Below, in pieces: positions 19,340-28,436 of a stretch of DNA of 64,000 nt. Source of the DNA: Sinomonas atrocyanea (lineage in GTDB: Bacteria > Actinomycetota > Actinomycetes > Actinomycetales > Micrococcaceae); NCBI RefSeq assembly GCF_030811715.1, contig NZ_JAUSRH010000002.1, positions 124,001-188,000 on the forward strand, written 5' to 3'. The notes below the pieces were generated by a model. The model made no database searches, was not told the DNA's origin, and was given only the letters and a program-made list of their open reading frames with translations. Each line of letters starts with the position of its first letter. Within the stretch, counting starts at the first letter, position 1. Both the position numbers and the translations under genes were made by a program.

Positions 19340-20245
19340 ATGACGTCCCAGGCAGCGGGCCGCGCCGTCGTCCTCGACGGCAAGGCCGCCTCGTCGGCCA
19401 TCAAGGAGGAGCTTGCCGAGCGCGTCGCGGCCCTCAGGGCCCGCGGAATCACCCCCGGCATCGCGACGGTGCTCGTCGGCGCCGACCCCGCCTCGCAGCT
19501 CTACGTGGGCATGAAGCACAAGCAGTCCGAGGCGATCGGGATGAACTCGATCCAGCGCGAGCTGCCGGCCGATGCCACGCAGGAGCAGGTCGAGGCCCTC
19601 ATCGACGAGCTCAATGCGGATCCCGCGTGCCACGGGTACATCGTGCAGCTCCCGCTGCCGAAGCACCTCGACACGGACGCGATCCTCGAGCGGATCGACC
19701 CGGCCAAGGACGCCGACGGCCTGCACCCGACCAACCTCGGCCGGCTCGTGCTGAACGTGGGCGGGACCATCGACACGCCGCTGCCCTGCACGCCCCGCGG
19801 CGTGATCGAGCTCCTGGCCCGCAACGGCTACGACCTCAGGGGCAAGCACGTGGTCGTGGTGGGCCGCGGCGTCACGATCGGCCGGCCGATCCCGCTGCTG
19901 CTCACGCGCCGCGAGATCAACGCGACCGTGACCATCACCCACACGGGCACCGTCGACCTGTCCGAGCACCTGCGCCGGGCAGACGTGATCGTGGCCGGCG
20001 CCGGGGTCAAGCACATCGTCCGGCCCGAGGACGTCAAGCCTGGTGCGGCCGTGCTGGACGTCGGCGTGACCCGGGAGACGGACCCCGAGACGGGCAAGTC
20101 GAAGGTCTACGGCGATGTCCACCCGGACGTCGCCGAGGTCGCGGGCTACGTCTCGCCGAACCCCGGCGGCGTGGGCCCCATGACCGTGGCGCTGCTGATG
20201 ACCAACGTGGTCGAGGCCGCGGAGAGGGCCGCCGGCCCCGCCTGA
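19340..20245 (+). CDS. folD: Bifunctional methylene-THF dehydrogenase/methenyl-THF cyclohydrolase
   Basis: Converts 5,10-methylene-THF to 10-formyl-THF via methenyl-THF with NADP. 301 aa, standard size. The YVGMKHK motif holds the catalytic Tyr/Lys, followed by [21 protein letters not shown] and the nucleotide loop [30 protein letters not shown] closes the protein. The start at 19340 (MTSQAAG) is the first ATG after the glyA stop; an ATG at 19325 overlapping the glyA stop would add five residues. A short palindrome follows the stop. Confidence 0.93.
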   Translation: MTSQAAGRAVVLDGKAASSAIKEELAERVAALRARGITPGIATVLVGADPASQLYVGMKHKQSEAIGMNSIQRELPADATQEQVEALIDELNADPACHGYIVQLPLPKHLDTDAILERIDPAKDADGLHPTNLGRLVLNVGGTIDTPLPCTPRGVIELLARNGYDLRGKHVVVVGRGVTIGRPIPLLLTRREINATVTITHTGTVDLSEHLRRADVIVAGAGVKHIVRPEDVKPGAAVLDVGVTRETDPETGKSKVYGDVHPDVAEVAGYVSPNPGGVGPMTVALLMTNVVEAAERAAGPA

Positions 20246-20246
20246 G

Positions 20247-20262
20247 TCTGGGGCACCCCAGA
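20247..20262 (+). terminator. Short hairpin after folD
   Basis: TCTGGGG-CA-CCCCAGA palindrome immediately after the stop codon; weak as a terminator on its own. Confidence 0.4.
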
Positions 20263-20367
20263 TCCGCAGGGTGGGGGCGTCACCGTCGCGCGGCCCGTAC
20301 TCCCACGGGAGCAGCCGGGCGGTGCATCTGAGCCTCCCGTACGACGACGCCGGGCCGCTCCCGCGCG

Positions 20368-20373
20368 TACGCT
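20368..20373 (+). promoter_or_regulatory. Leaderless -10 box (TACGCT) of the histidine kinase gene
   Basis: TACGCT ends six bases before the ATG at 20380. No SD is present. Confidence 0.5.
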
Positions 20374-20379
20374 CGCCTC

Positions 20380-21522
20380 ATGCAGGGGTGGAGTGGGGCG
20401 CGGCCGCGCCCGGCGTGGGTGCATCGCCGCGCGCCGTGGCCCATCAGGGTCGCGGCCGTCGCGGTGCTCGCGCTCGTGCAGGTGTTCGGCACGCACGGAG
20501 CGGCGTTCCGCCAGCCGGGGGCGCGCCCCGTGGATGCCTTCGCAGTCATCCTCCTCGTGGCCGGACCCGCACTCCTGCTCGCGCTTGCCCGTACGCCGGG
20601 CCCAGCGGCCGCCGCCATTGTCGCGGTGACCCTCGTCTACTTCGGGCTCGGCTACCCGTGGGGTCCCGTGCTCGCCTCGCCGGCGCTCGGGCTCGCGCTC
20701 GCGACGGCGGCCGGCGCGCGCCGCTGGACCTGGGCGGCCGGGCTGACGGTCGTGGCTGCCGCGGCCGCCTGGACCCTGCCCGCCGGCAACTGGCTCGGGG
20801 CTGGAGCGGCGGCGGCCTGGACCGGCATCGTGCTGCTGCTTGGCGAAGGCCTCCGCGTGCGCCGGGAACGGGCCGCCGCCCGGCGCCGCGAGTGGGAGTC
20901 CCACCGCCGCGAGGTCCGCGACCAGGAGCGCCTCGAGCTCGCCCGCGACATCCACGACATCGTGGCCCACTCCCTCTCCCTCATCAACGTCCGAGCGAGC
21001 GTCGCGCTGCACCTCGCCGAGAAGAACCCCGCCGAGCTCGTGCCTGCCCTCGAGGCCATCAAGCACACGAGCCACGAGGCCCTCGGAGAGGTGCGCGAAC
21101 TCCTCGGCGTCCTGCGCCAGGACGCGCCCGTCACCCCCGAGGACCCGCTCGGCCGCATTCCGGGGCTCATCGAGGACGCGCGGGGGACCGGGCTCGAGGT
21201 GACCCTCGACGCGCGGCTCGACCCGCCGCCGTCGTCCTCCATCCAGCGCGTGGTGCACCGCGTGGTCCAGGAGGCGCTCACCAACTCCGTGCGCCACGCG
21301 GGCGCGCACCGCGCCGACGTGCGGATCGGGCGCGAGGGCGGCCGCGTCGTCGTCGAGGTGCACGACGACGGCACCGGACTGCGCGGTTCCCTCCCCGGCG
21401 CGGGGATCACCGGCATGCGCGAACGCGTCGAGTCGCTCGGAGGCACCCTCCTGCTCACCGACGACGGCGGCCTCAGGGTGCACGCAGAACTGCCCGAGGT
21501 GGAGACGGGGGAGAGGCGATGA
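20380..21522 (+). CDS. NarL-class sensor histidine kinase
   Basis: 380 aa. About four to five hydrophobic segments between residues ~22 and 160 with no recognisable external sensor domain, then a HisKA_3 dimerisation helix with the phospho-acceptor His in LELARDIHDIVAHSLSLINV (~185-205). The HATPase region has VVQEALTNSVRHAG, VHDDGTG and GITGMRERVESLGG. It probably senses a membrane or envelope signal. Its stop overlaps the start of the response regulator (ATGA), so the pair is translationally coupled. Confidence 0.9.
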   Translation: MQGWSGARPRPAWVHRRAPWPIRVAAVAVLALVQVFGTHGAAFRQPGARPVDAFAVILLVAGPALLLALARTPGPAAAAIVAVTLVYFGLGYPWGPVLASPALGLALATAAGARRWTWAAGLTVVAAAAAWTLPAGNWLGAGAAAAWTGIVLLLGEGLRVRRERAAARRREWESHRREVRDQERLELARDIHDIVAHSLSLINVRASVALHLAEKNPAELVPALEAIKHTSHEALGEVRELLGVLRQDAPVTPEDPLGRIPGLIEDARGTGLEVTLDARLDPPPSSSIQRVVHRVVQEALTNSVRHAGAHRADVRIGREGGRVVVEVHDDGTGLRGSLPGAGITGMRERVESLGGTLLLTDDGGLRVHAELPEVETGERR

Positions 21523-22187
21523 TCCGCATCCTCGTGGTCGACGACCAGGCGCTCCTGCGCGCCGGCTTCCGTGCGCTCCTCGACGCGGAGCCGGACATGG
21601 AGGTGGTCGGCGAGGCCGGGACCGGGGCGGACGCGGTGGCCGCGGCGGCGAGGCTCGCGCCCGACGTCGTGCTCATGGACATCCGCATGCCCGGCGGGGA
21701 CGGGCTCGAGGCGACGCGATCGATCCTCGCCGCACCCCCGGACGGCCTGAAGGTGATCATCCTGACCACGTTCGAGCTGGACGAGTACGTCACCGGCGCG
21801 ATCCGGGCCGGCGCGAGCGGCTTCCTCGTCAAGGACACGGAGCCGGCGGACCTCGTGCGGGCCGTCCGTGCAGTGCACGACGGCGACGCCATGCTCTCGC
21901 CGTCCGTCACCCGCAGGCTGCTCGCGCGCCTTGCGGCCGAGCGCGCTCCCGCTGCCGAGGCGCCAGCGGTGGACATCAGCGGCCTCACGGAGCGCGAGCG
22001 GGAAGTCGTCTCCCTGGTCGGCCAAGGCCTCAACAATGCGGAGATCGGAGCGCGCCTGTTCATCACCGCCCTCACCGCGAAGACCCACGTCTCCCGGGCC
22101 ATGACCAAGCTCGGCCTGCGGGACCGGGCACAGCTGGTGGTCCTCGCCTACGAGTCGGGGCTGGTGCGGCCGGGCTGGCTCGGCTGA
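21519..22187 (+). CDS. NarL/LuxR-type response regulator
   Basis: 222 aa. Receiver domain with the acidic pocket VVDDQ, phospho-acceptor Asp in VVLMDIRMPGGDGLE (~54) and the conserved Lys in FLVKDTEP. The C-terminal LuxR helix-turn-helix is LTEREREVVSLVGQGLNNAEI...TAKTHVSRAMTKLG. It is partner of the kinase encoded just upstream. The SHOCT membrane protein 157 bp downstream is a possible target, but no operator is evident. Confidence 0.92.
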   Translation: MIRILVVDDQALLRAGFRALLDAEPDMEVVGEAGTGADAVAAAARLAPDVVLMDIRMPGGDGLEATRSILAAPPDGLKVIILTTFELDEYVTGAIRAGASGFLVKDTEPADLVRAVRAVHDGDAMLSPSVTRRLLARLAAERAPAAEAPAVDISGLTEREREVVSLVGQGLNNAEIGARLFITALTAKTHVSRAMTKLGLRDRAQLVVLAYESGLVRPGWLG

Positions 22188-22344
22188 GCGGGGGCGGCCG
22201 GCACCGGGCGTACGGCCGCGTGATCCCGCCGGAGTAGGCGGCCCCCACCAGATGACTCCGCGGGGCCGATGCCGGAGCAGGGCCGCCTGAGAACACTGGA
22301 GTCAGCGGCTGAAGTCCAGCCGACACATTCCCAAGGAGACCGCC

Positions 22345-22683
22345 ATGTTCGCCGTCCTCGATGCCACGGCAGCCGCCGACCCGACCGCCCACTGGGCCGG
22401 ACCCTGGTTCCCGTGGTTCCTGATCTTCCCGCTGTTCTGGATCTTCGCTCTGGGCCTCTTCTTCTTCCTCGGCCGCCGCATCTGGTGGGGCCGCCGCGGG
22501 CAGGCGGCGGGTGCCGGCCGCTTCGGCCCGGGCCCGTACCCGGGGCCCTTCCCGGCCGGCCCCGCGGCCGCCGAGGAGATCCTGCGCGAGCGCTACGCGC
22601 GGGGCGACATCGATGAGACCGAGTACCGCCAGCGGCTCGAGGTCCTCCGCGGAGCCGAGCCGGGGCCCTACTACCAGCCCTGA
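22345..22683 (+). CDS. Small membrane protein with SHOCT domain
   Basis: 112 aa. One strongly hydrophobic segment (WFLIFPLFWIFALGLFFFLG, ~29-48), a Gly/Pro-rich linker, and a C-terminal SHOCT motif (EEILRERYARGDIDETEYRQRLEVL). SHOCT domains are short oligomerisation modules on many bacterial membrane proteins; the function is unknown. The ATG has AAGGAG upstream. It may belong with the two-component system that precedes it. Confidence 0.85.
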   Translation: MFAVLDATAAADPTAHWAGPWFPWFLIFPLFWIFALGLFFFLGRRIWWGRRGQAAGAGRFGPGPYPGPFPAGPAAAEEILRERYARGDIDETEYRQRLEVLRGAEPGPYYQP

Positions 22684-22740
22684 CCCGGCGCCGCCCGCCC
22701 GAAGGCCACCTTCTGGGGTCACCGTCTGCGGGTTACGACT

Positions 22741-22791
22741 GAGGGTCAGGTCCTGTGGGTCACGCCAGGTGACCTTCAGGACCTGACCCTC
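22741..22791. terminator. Long near-perfect palindrome between convergent genes
   Basis: GAGGGTCAGGTCCTG (22741-22755) pairs fully with CAGGACCTGACCCTC (22777-22791); inside, GGTCAC pairs with GTGACC around the loop GCCAG, with one 2-base mismatch. The 51-base hairpin lies between the SHOCT gene and the convergent transporter gene and works in both directions. Confidence 0.75.
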
Positions 22792-22821
22792 GCACGCGGC
22801 CTCCCAGTGGGGGGAGGGCGG

Positions 22822-24207
22822 TCAGGCCTTCGCGGCGACCGGCTCCGCAGAGAGGTTCGGTCCGAAGACGGTGGCGCCGGTGGCCTGCTCGGCCTCGTGG
22901 TCCGGCCCGAGCGGGATGCCGCGCCGGTCGCGCAGGCACAGGACTGCGCCGATCGAGACGAGCGTCGCCACGAGCAGGTAGGCCGAGACGGCGGCCGTGG
23001 AGCCCGTGGCCTGCAGGAGCGCCTGGGCGATCGTCGGGGCGAAGGCGCCGCCGAGGATCGCGCCGATGGCGTAGGAGATCGAGACGCCGGAGAAGCGCAC
23101 CGAGGCCGGGAAGATCTCCGCGTACCACGCGGCCTGGGGGCCGTAGGTGAGCCCGAGCCCGATCGAGAACAGCACCAGCCCGGTGTAGAGGCCCCCGAGG
23201 TTGCCCATGTTGACGAACCAGAACAGCGGGAACACCATCAGGGCCTGGAACACGAAGCCGATGAGGTAGGTGGCCTTCCGGCCGATCCTGTCGGCCAGCA
23301 CGCCGGCCACGAGGGTGGACACGAACCACATGGCGGAGGCAACGGTGGCCGCGAGGAGCACGGCGGTCGCGTCCATCTTCAGCTTGCCGGTCGCGTAGCC
23401 CTGGATGAAGCCGCCGGTGGTCATGTAGCCGGCCGCGTTGTTGCCCACGAACACGAGCGCCGCAAGGATCACGAGGTGCCAGTGCTTGCGGAACAGCACG
23501 ACGATCGGCACCTTGGTCTGGCGGCCGCGCTCGGCGATTTCGGCGAACACCGGGCTCTCCTCGACGGAGCGGCGCACGAAGTAGCCGACGACGATCAGCA
23601 CGACGCTCAGCAGGAACGGCACGCGCCAGCCCCACTCGAGGAACGCCTTGCCGGGGGAGACGATCCCGGTCATGATCGCCATGACGCCGGAGGCGAGGAG
23701 CATGCCGAGCGGCACGCCGAGCTGCGGGAACGCGCCGGCGAGGCCGCGGCGCTTTGCCGGAGCGTGCTCAACGGCCATGAGCACCGCGCCGCCCCATTCG
23801 CCGCCCGCCGAGACGCCCTGGAGGATACGCAGGAGCAGCAGCAGGATGGGCGCCGCCATGCCGACCTGGGAGAACGTGGGCAGCACGCCGATGAGGGTGG
23901 TGGACGCGCCCATGAGGATGAGGGTGATCACGAGCATCGCCCGGCGGCCGATCACGTCGCCGAAGTGCCCGGCGAGGAAGGCCCCGAGCGGGCGGAAGAG
24001 GAAGGAGATGCCCACGGTCGCGAAGGAGAGCAGCGTGGCGATGTTCGCGCCCGCGGGCTTGAAGAACAGCTCCGCGAAGACGAGGGCCGCGCCGGTGGCG
24101 TAGATGAAGAAGTCGTACCACTCGATGGTGGTCCCGATGATCGTTGCGAAGGCGACGCGTCGCTGGTTCGCTGCGGCGGAGACGGCGCCGGTGCCGGTAT
24201 GGGTCAT
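22822..24207 (-). CDS. MFS transporter, metabolite:H+ symporter (MHS) family
   Basis: 461 aa, twelve membrane segments. MHS hallmarks: TTIEWYDFFIYATGAAL near residue 26, FRPLGAFLAGHFGDVIGRR in loop 2-3 and ADRIGRKATYLIG in loop 8-9, and RILQGVSAGGEWGGA. Relatives (ShiA, ProP, KgtP, citrate carriers) import organic acids or osmolytes with protons; the substrate is not readable here. AAGGA precedes the ATG. It is divergent from a LysR-type regulator, the usual arrangement for a substrate-induced carrier. Confidence 0.9.
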   Translation of the reverse strand: MTHTGTGAVSAAANQRRVAFATIIGTTIEWYDFFIYATGAALVFAELFFKPAGANIATLLSFATVGISFLFRPLGAFLAGHFGDVIGRRAMLVITLILMGASTTLIGVLPTFSQVGMAAPILLLLLRILQGVSAGGEWGGAVLMAVEHAPAKRRGLAGAFPQLGVPLGMLLASGVMAIMTGIVSPGKAFLEWGWRVPFLLSVVLIVVGYFVRRSVEESPVFAEIAERGRQTKVPIVVLFRKHWHLVILAALVFVGNNAAGYMTTGGFIQGYATGKLKMDATAVLLAATVASAMWFVSTLVAGVLADRIGRKATYLIGFVFQALMVFPLFWFVNMGNLGGLYTGLVLFSIGLGLTYGPQAAWYAEIFPASVRFSGVSISYAIGAILGGAFAPTIAQALLQATGSTAAVSAYLLVATLVSIGAVLCLRDRRGIPLGPDHEAEQATGATVFGPNLSAEPVAAKA

Positions 24208-24410
24208 GGCTGGTGTCCTTGCTGGCCGGCATCGTCGCTGATGCCTCGTGGTGCGGCCGGGGCCGCGGGGGGAACGGTGATGGCCCTTGCCCGTTCGGGC
24301 TCGGGCTCGGAGGTGGGGGTGTGACCATAGTGGCCGACACCACTTCCGAATGTAAACTTCAGAGAATCGCCAATGAACTTCGAGGCAACTTATATAGGAG
24401 GTGAGCGTCC

Positions 24411-25406
24411 ATGGCGGACGTGACGCTGCGGCAGCTCGAGCTCTTCGCCGCGCTGCCGGACCACGACACCCTCAGCGCGGCCGCGGTCCGCCTGCACATC
24501 TCGGAGTCGGCGCTCTCCCAGGCCATCACGAGCCTCGAGAAGACCGTGGGGGAGCAGCTGTGCGTGCGCCGCAAGGCGCGGGGACTCGCGCTCACGCCCG
24601 CGGGGCAGCACTTCGCGGTGCAGGCCCGACGCATCCTCGCGGACACCCGCGAGCTCGTCCTCGATGCGCGCCGCGGCGAGGAGCTGCGCGGACCGGTGAA
24701 GCTGGGATGCTTCGCGAGCTTCGCGACCAGCATCGTGCCGGCGCTCCTCGACGGCTTCCCCCGGCGGCATCCGGGGGTGGACCTCGAGATCACGGTCGGC
24801 ACCAACGACGACCTGCTCCCGGCGCTCGACTCCGGGCGCCTCGACGTCGCCATCATGTATGACATGTTCCTGCCGGTGGGCTACAGCAGGCGCGAGATCT
24901 ACGCGACCGAGCTCGAGGCGCACCTGCACCCCGACCATCCCCTCGCCTCCCGGGACGCCGTGGACCTCGCGGACCTCGCGGACGAGCCGCTGATCCACTA
25001 CGAGGCGAGCCCGAGCACCGTCAACACCGTCCAGGCCTTCGCCGCCCGCGGACTCGCGCCCACGATCGCCGCGAGGGTCCCGCAGATCATCCTCGTGGAG
25101 GCGCTCGTGGGCCGCGGAGTGGGGTACGGGCTGCTGATGTCCCGCCCCAACGTCCGGCCCGCGAGCGTCGAGGGGCTTCCCGTCGCGGTCCGCCCCCTCG
25201 ACCCGCCCGCGACCCGCACCCACGTCGTGGCGATCTGGCCCGAGGACATGGTGCTCACCGCGCGCGCCGCCGCGCTCCTCGACTACGCGGTCGAGAAGCT
25301 CGGCTCCTACGGACGGCCCGAGGCGGACGACGGCGGTTCCCCGGCCGGCGCCGCCGTCGCGCCCCATGCGGGGGAGCCGCCCGCGGGCGCGCCCCCTTCA
25401 TTGTGA
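24411..25406 (+). CDS. LysR family transcriptional regulator
   Basis: 331 aa. N-terminal winged HTH (LRQLELFAALPDHDTLSAAAVRLHISESALSQAITSLEKTVGEQL), then a periplasmic-binding-like effector domain (VKLGCFASFATSIVPALLDGF onward). A low-complexity Pro/Gly/Ala tail of ~30 residues closes the protein. An AGGAGGTGAG site precedes the ATG. The 203-bp gap to the divergent transporter is AT-richer than its surroundings around 24330-24395 and is the likely operator region. The coinducer is probably the transporter's substrate. Confidence 0.9.
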   Translation: MADVTLRQLELFAALPDHDTLSAAAVRLHISESALSQAITSLEKTVGEQLCVRRKARGLALTPAGQHFAVQARRILADTRELVLDARRGEELRGPVKLGCFASFATSIVPALLDGFPRRHPGVDLEITVGTNDDLLPALDSGRLDVAIMYDMFLPVGYSRREIYATELEAHLHPDHPLASRDAVDLADLADEPLIHYEASPSTVNTVQAFAARGLAPTIAARVPQIILVEALVGRGVGYGLLMSRPNVRPASVEGLPVAVRPLDPPATRTHVVAIWPEDMVLTARAAALLDYAVEKLGSYGRPEADDGGSPAGAAVAPHAGEPPAGAPPSL

Positions 25407-25489
25407 AAGATTCGTTGCGGAATGTGGCCCGGCGTACTAGGCTGCGACCTGTGTCACATTCCGCTCTTGCAACTGCCGGGGGGTCAGCC

Positions 25490-26428
25490 GTGAGTGAGGC
25501 AGGCAGGCGGACCGTCATCCGCGCCGAGAACCTCGTGAAGGCCTACGGCGAGTTCCGCGCCGTCGACGGGATCAGCTTCGAGGTTCCCGCCGGGGAGTCC
25601 TTCGGCCTCCTCGGACCCAACGGGGCCGGGAAGTCGACCACCATGCGGATGATCGGCGGCGTCACCCAGCGCACCGGCGGCCGGCTGGAGATCATGGGCC
25701 TCGACCCCGAGCGCCAGGGACCGGAGGTCCGCGCGCACCTCGGCGTCGTGCCGCAGCAGGACAACCTCGACGAGGAACTCCGGGTGCGGGACAACCTCAT
25801 CGTCTACGGGCGCTACTTCGGGCTTCCGCTGGACTACCTGCGCCAGCGGGCCGACGAGCTCCTCGCCTTCGCCCAGCTCGAGGACAAGGCCGGCGCCAAG
25901 GTCGACTCGCTCTCCGGCGGCATGAAGCGCCGCCTCACCATCGCCCGCTCCCTCGTCAACGAGCCCAAGATCCTGCTCCTCGACGAGCCGACCACGGGCC
26001 TCGACCCGCAGGCCCGCCACGTCCTGTGGGACCGCCTGTTCCGCCTCAAGGAGCAGGGCGTCACGCTCGTCCTGACCACGCACTACATGGACGAGGCCGA
26101 GCAGCTGTGCGACCGGCTCATCGTCGTGGACAAGGGGCGCATCATGGCCGAGGGATCGCCCGCGGCGCTCATCCGCGAGCACTCGAGCCGGGAAGTCCTC
26201 GAGGTGCGCTTCGGCGCCGAGCGGAACGCCGCCGTCGCCGGCCAGCTCGAGGGCGTCGGCGAGCGCGTCGAGGTGCTGCCGGACCGCGTGCTCGTCTACG
26301 CCGCGGACGGCGAGCGGGCGCTTGAGCTCATCCGGGTCCGCGGGCTGCACCCCCTCACCTCGCTCGTGCGGCGCTCGTCCCTCGAGGACGTGTTCCTCCG
26401 CCTGACCGGACGGTCGCTCGTTGACTGA
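25490..26428 (+). CDS. ABC exporter ATP-binding protein (DrrA/NodI type)
   Basis: 312 aa, one ABC ATPase domain: Walker A GPNGAGKSTT, Q-loop VVPQQDNLDEEL, signature LSGGMKRRL, Walker B ILLLDEPTTGLDPQAR, H-loop TTHYMDEAEQL, and a ~80-aa C-terminal domain as in DrrA. The GTG at 25490 follows a GGGGGG purine run; an ATG at 25403 would add 29 residues before the conserved domain and overlap the LysR stop. It energises the two permeases encoded downstream, probably for export of a drug or lipid. Confidence 0.9.
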   Translation: MSEAGRRTVIRAENLVKAYGEFRAVDGISFEVPAGESFGLLGPNGAGKSTTMRMIGGVTQRTGGRLEIMGLDPERQGPEVRAHLGVVPQQDNLDEELRVRDNLIVYGRYFGLPLDYLRQRADELLAFAQLEDKAGAKVDSLSGGMKRRLTIARSLVNEPKILLLDEPTTGLDPQARHVLWDRLFRLKEQGVTLVLTTHYMDEAEQLCDRLIVVDKGRIMAEGSPAALIREHSSREVLEVRFGAERNAAVAGQLEGVGERVEVLPDRVLVYAADGERALELIRVRGLHPLTSLVRRSSLEDVFLRLTGRSLVD

Positions 26429-27272
26429 GGCCGCGCCGACACGCCTCGCGGCGCACGCTCCGGAGGTCTCGGCGGCGAGGGCACGCCGCTGGGGCTCGTT
26501 CTACTTCGCCGAGCACATGCTCCGCGGCATGCGGGCGTACCTCGTCACGATCGTCGTCACGAGCGTCGGGAACCCGCTGCTGTACCTGTTCTCGATGGGG
26601 GTGGGGCTCGCCTCCATCGTGGACAGGAGCGCCGGCGGGGCGCGTGCCGCGTTCGACGGCGTGGGGTACCTCGCGTTCGCCGCCCCGGCCCTGCTCGTCT
26701 CGAGCGCCGTCATGACCAGCGCGAACGAGATGATGTTCCCCGTCATGGACGGCTTCAAGTGGCGGCGCGTCTACTTCGGCCCGCACGTCACGCCGCTCGT
26801 GCCGGGCCAGCTCGCGGCCGGGCACATCATGGCCGTGGGGGTGCGCCTGACCGTCCAGTGCCTCGTGTTCTTCCTCATCATGCTCGCGTTCGGCGCCGCA
26901 CCCGGTCCGTGGGCCTGGCTGCTCGTGCCGATCGGGGTGTTCGCGGGGATGGCCTTCGGGGCGCCGCTCATGGCCTACTCGGCGCACATCGAGTCGGAGA
27001 ACTTCCAGTTCTCCATGATCCAGCGCTTCATCGTCATGCCCCTGTTCCTGTTCTCCGGCACGTTCTACCCGCTCGCGACCATGCCGGTCGGCATGCAGTG
27101 GATCGGCTGGATCTCGCCGCTGTGGCACGGCAACGAGCTCGGCCGGATGGCGTCCTACGGGCTGAGCGAACCGGCTTGGCTCGTGGCGGTGCATGTGCTG
27201 TACCTGGGCGCGCTCGGGGCCGTGGGCATCTGGTGGGCGCGGAGGAACTACACGAAGAGGATGGGCAAGTGA
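26421..27272 (+). CDS. ABC-2 type permease, first of a pair
   Basis: 283 aa, about six membrane segments, with the ABC-2 features near the N-terminus (YLVTIVVTSVGNPLLYLFSMG) and the late FLFSGTFYPLATMPVGMQW block seen in DrrB/NodJ-type permeases. The start is a TTG overlapping the ATPase stop by 8 bases; no in-frame ATG or GTG occurs before residue 33, so translational coupling is likely. It ends in an overlap with the next permease. Confidence 0.85.
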   Translation: MTEAAPTRLAAHAPEVSAARARRWGSFYFAEHMLRGMRAYLVTIVVTSVGNPLLYLFSMGVGLASIVDRSAGGARAAFDGVGYLAFAAPALLVSSAVMTSANEMMFPVMDGFKWRRVYFGPHVTPLVPGQLAAGHIMAVGVRLTVQCLVFFLIMLAFGAAPGPWAWLLVPIGVFAGMAFGAPLMAYSAHIESENFQFSMIQRFIVMPLFLFSGTFYPLATMPVGMQWIGWISPLWHGNELGRMASYGLSEPAWLVAVHVLYLGALGAVGIWWARRNYTKRMGK

Positions 27273-28099
27273 GCGCCCTGACGGACGAGGACTACGCGAT
27301 CACCGCCAGCGGGCGTCCCCTCGGGGCGCTGTACGCGGGCAATGCGCGCGCGGTGATCGAGCGCGGCTTCCGCGTCATCAAGAGCCAGAACTGGATCATC
27401 CTCGTCTCGGGGTTCTTCGAGCCGGTGTTCTACCTGCTCTCGATGGGGATCGGGCTCGGAAGCCTCGTCGGCACGGTCGCCGGGCCGGACGGCACGCCCA
27501 TCTCCTACGCGGCGTACATCGCCCCGGCGCTGCTGGCGGTCTCCGCCATGAACGGGGCGATCTACGACTCGACGTGGAACGTGTTCTTCAAGATGCACTT
27601 CGGCAAGCTGTACCAGGGCATGCTCTACACGTCGCTCGGTCCCCTCGACATCGCGATGGGCGAGATCTTCATGGCCCTGTTCCGCGGCTTCCTCTACGCG
27701 CTGGGCTTCACCGGCGTCATGGGGGTCATGGGCCTCATCACCACGCCGTGGGCGCTCCTGCTCGTGCCCGCCTCTGTGATGGTCGCGTTCGGGTTCGCGT
27801 CCTTCGGCATGGCCATCACGAGCTACATGAAGACGTTCCAGCAGATGGACCTGATCACGTTCGTCATGCTGCCCATGTTCCTGTTCTCGGCGACCTTCTA
27901 CCCGCTGTCCGTCTACCCGGTGCCGGTGCAGTGGATCGTGCAGGCGTTCCCCCTGTGGCACGGCGTGGAGCTTATGCGGCAGATCAGCATCGGCTCGTTC
28001 AGCCCCGCCACGGGAGTGCACCTGCTGTACTACGCGGTGATGATCCTCGTGGGGGTCGCCTTCACCACGCGCCGGCTGCGGTCCCTCTTCCTGCGCTGA
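27269..28099 (+). CDS. ABC-2 type permease, second of a pair
   Basis: 276 aa, same fold as its neighbour (SQNWIILVSGFFEPVFYLLSMGIG near residue 35; FLFSATFYPLSVYPVPVQW late), so the pair arose by duplication and probably forms a heterodimeric channel. GTG start overlapping the previous stop (GTGA), with AGAGGA upstream. It is the last gene of the exporter operon; the composite palindrome at 28189-28358 follows. Confidence 0.85.
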   Translation: MSALTDEDYAITASGRPLGALYAGNARAVIERGFRVIKSQNWIILVSGFFEPVFYLLSMGIGLGSLVGTVAGPDGTPISYAAYIAPALLAVSAMNGAIYDSTWNVFFKMHFGKLYQGMLYTSLGPLDIAMGEIFMALFRGFLYALGFTGVMGVMGLITTPWALLLVPASVMVAFGFASFGMAITSYMKTFQQMDLITFVMLPMFLFSATFYPLSVYPVPVQWIVQAFPLWHGVELMRQISIGSFSPATGVHLLYYAVMILVGVAFTTRRLRSLFLR

Positions 28100-28188
28100 C
28101 CGCCGGGGGCCACCGGCCCTGCCGGCACCCCTCACTCCCTCCCCGCTCCACCCCGCCCCACCCCACGCCCACCCCCACCCCCGGTTTC

Positions 28189-28358
28189 GGGTACGCATCT
28201 CGTCGCCCTTTCGGCATTTCGGGTACGCACGACGCCGGGTGCCCGGCCCGCGCGCGCCGGGCACCCGGCGTCGTGCCCCACCTCCCTCGTACCCGAGAAC
28301 GGGACATGGCGACGAGATGCGTACCCGCAACGGGAGAAGTGCGACGAGATGCGTACCC
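28189..28358. repeat. Composite palindromic element
   Basis: The 337-bp gap 28100-28436 holds a layered palindrome. A 19-mer GGGTACGCATCTCGTCGCC (28189-28207) is inverted at 28308-28326 and repeated, 18 bases long, at 28341-28358. Inside, GGGTAC (28221-28226) and GTACCC (28289-28294) flank a perfect 20-bp stem, 28227-28246 with 28257-28276 and a 10-base loop. A CCACCCC-rich tract precedes it. It may end the exporter operon, but it is larger and more ordered than a terminator. Confidence 0.85.
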
Positions 28359-28436
28359 CAAACGGCAGGGTGGGATGGTGCTCGGGGCGCGATGGGGCGG
28401 CCACCGACGCGGCGGGCGTCTGGGAGAATGGACCGC

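Noticed and set aside
20246-20379. Possible small RNA or riboswitch between folD and the kinase
   Set aside because: Only a short palindrome and a leaderless promoter are seen; no known aptamer pattern.
25403-25489. Upstream ATG for the DrrA-type ATPase
   Set aside because: It overlaps the LysR stop and adds 29 residues without homology; the GTG at 25490 follows a purine-rich SD.
26759-27268. 446-codon frame as a single large permease
   Set aside because: Its first part overlaps the first permease in another frame; homology begins at the GTG at 27269.
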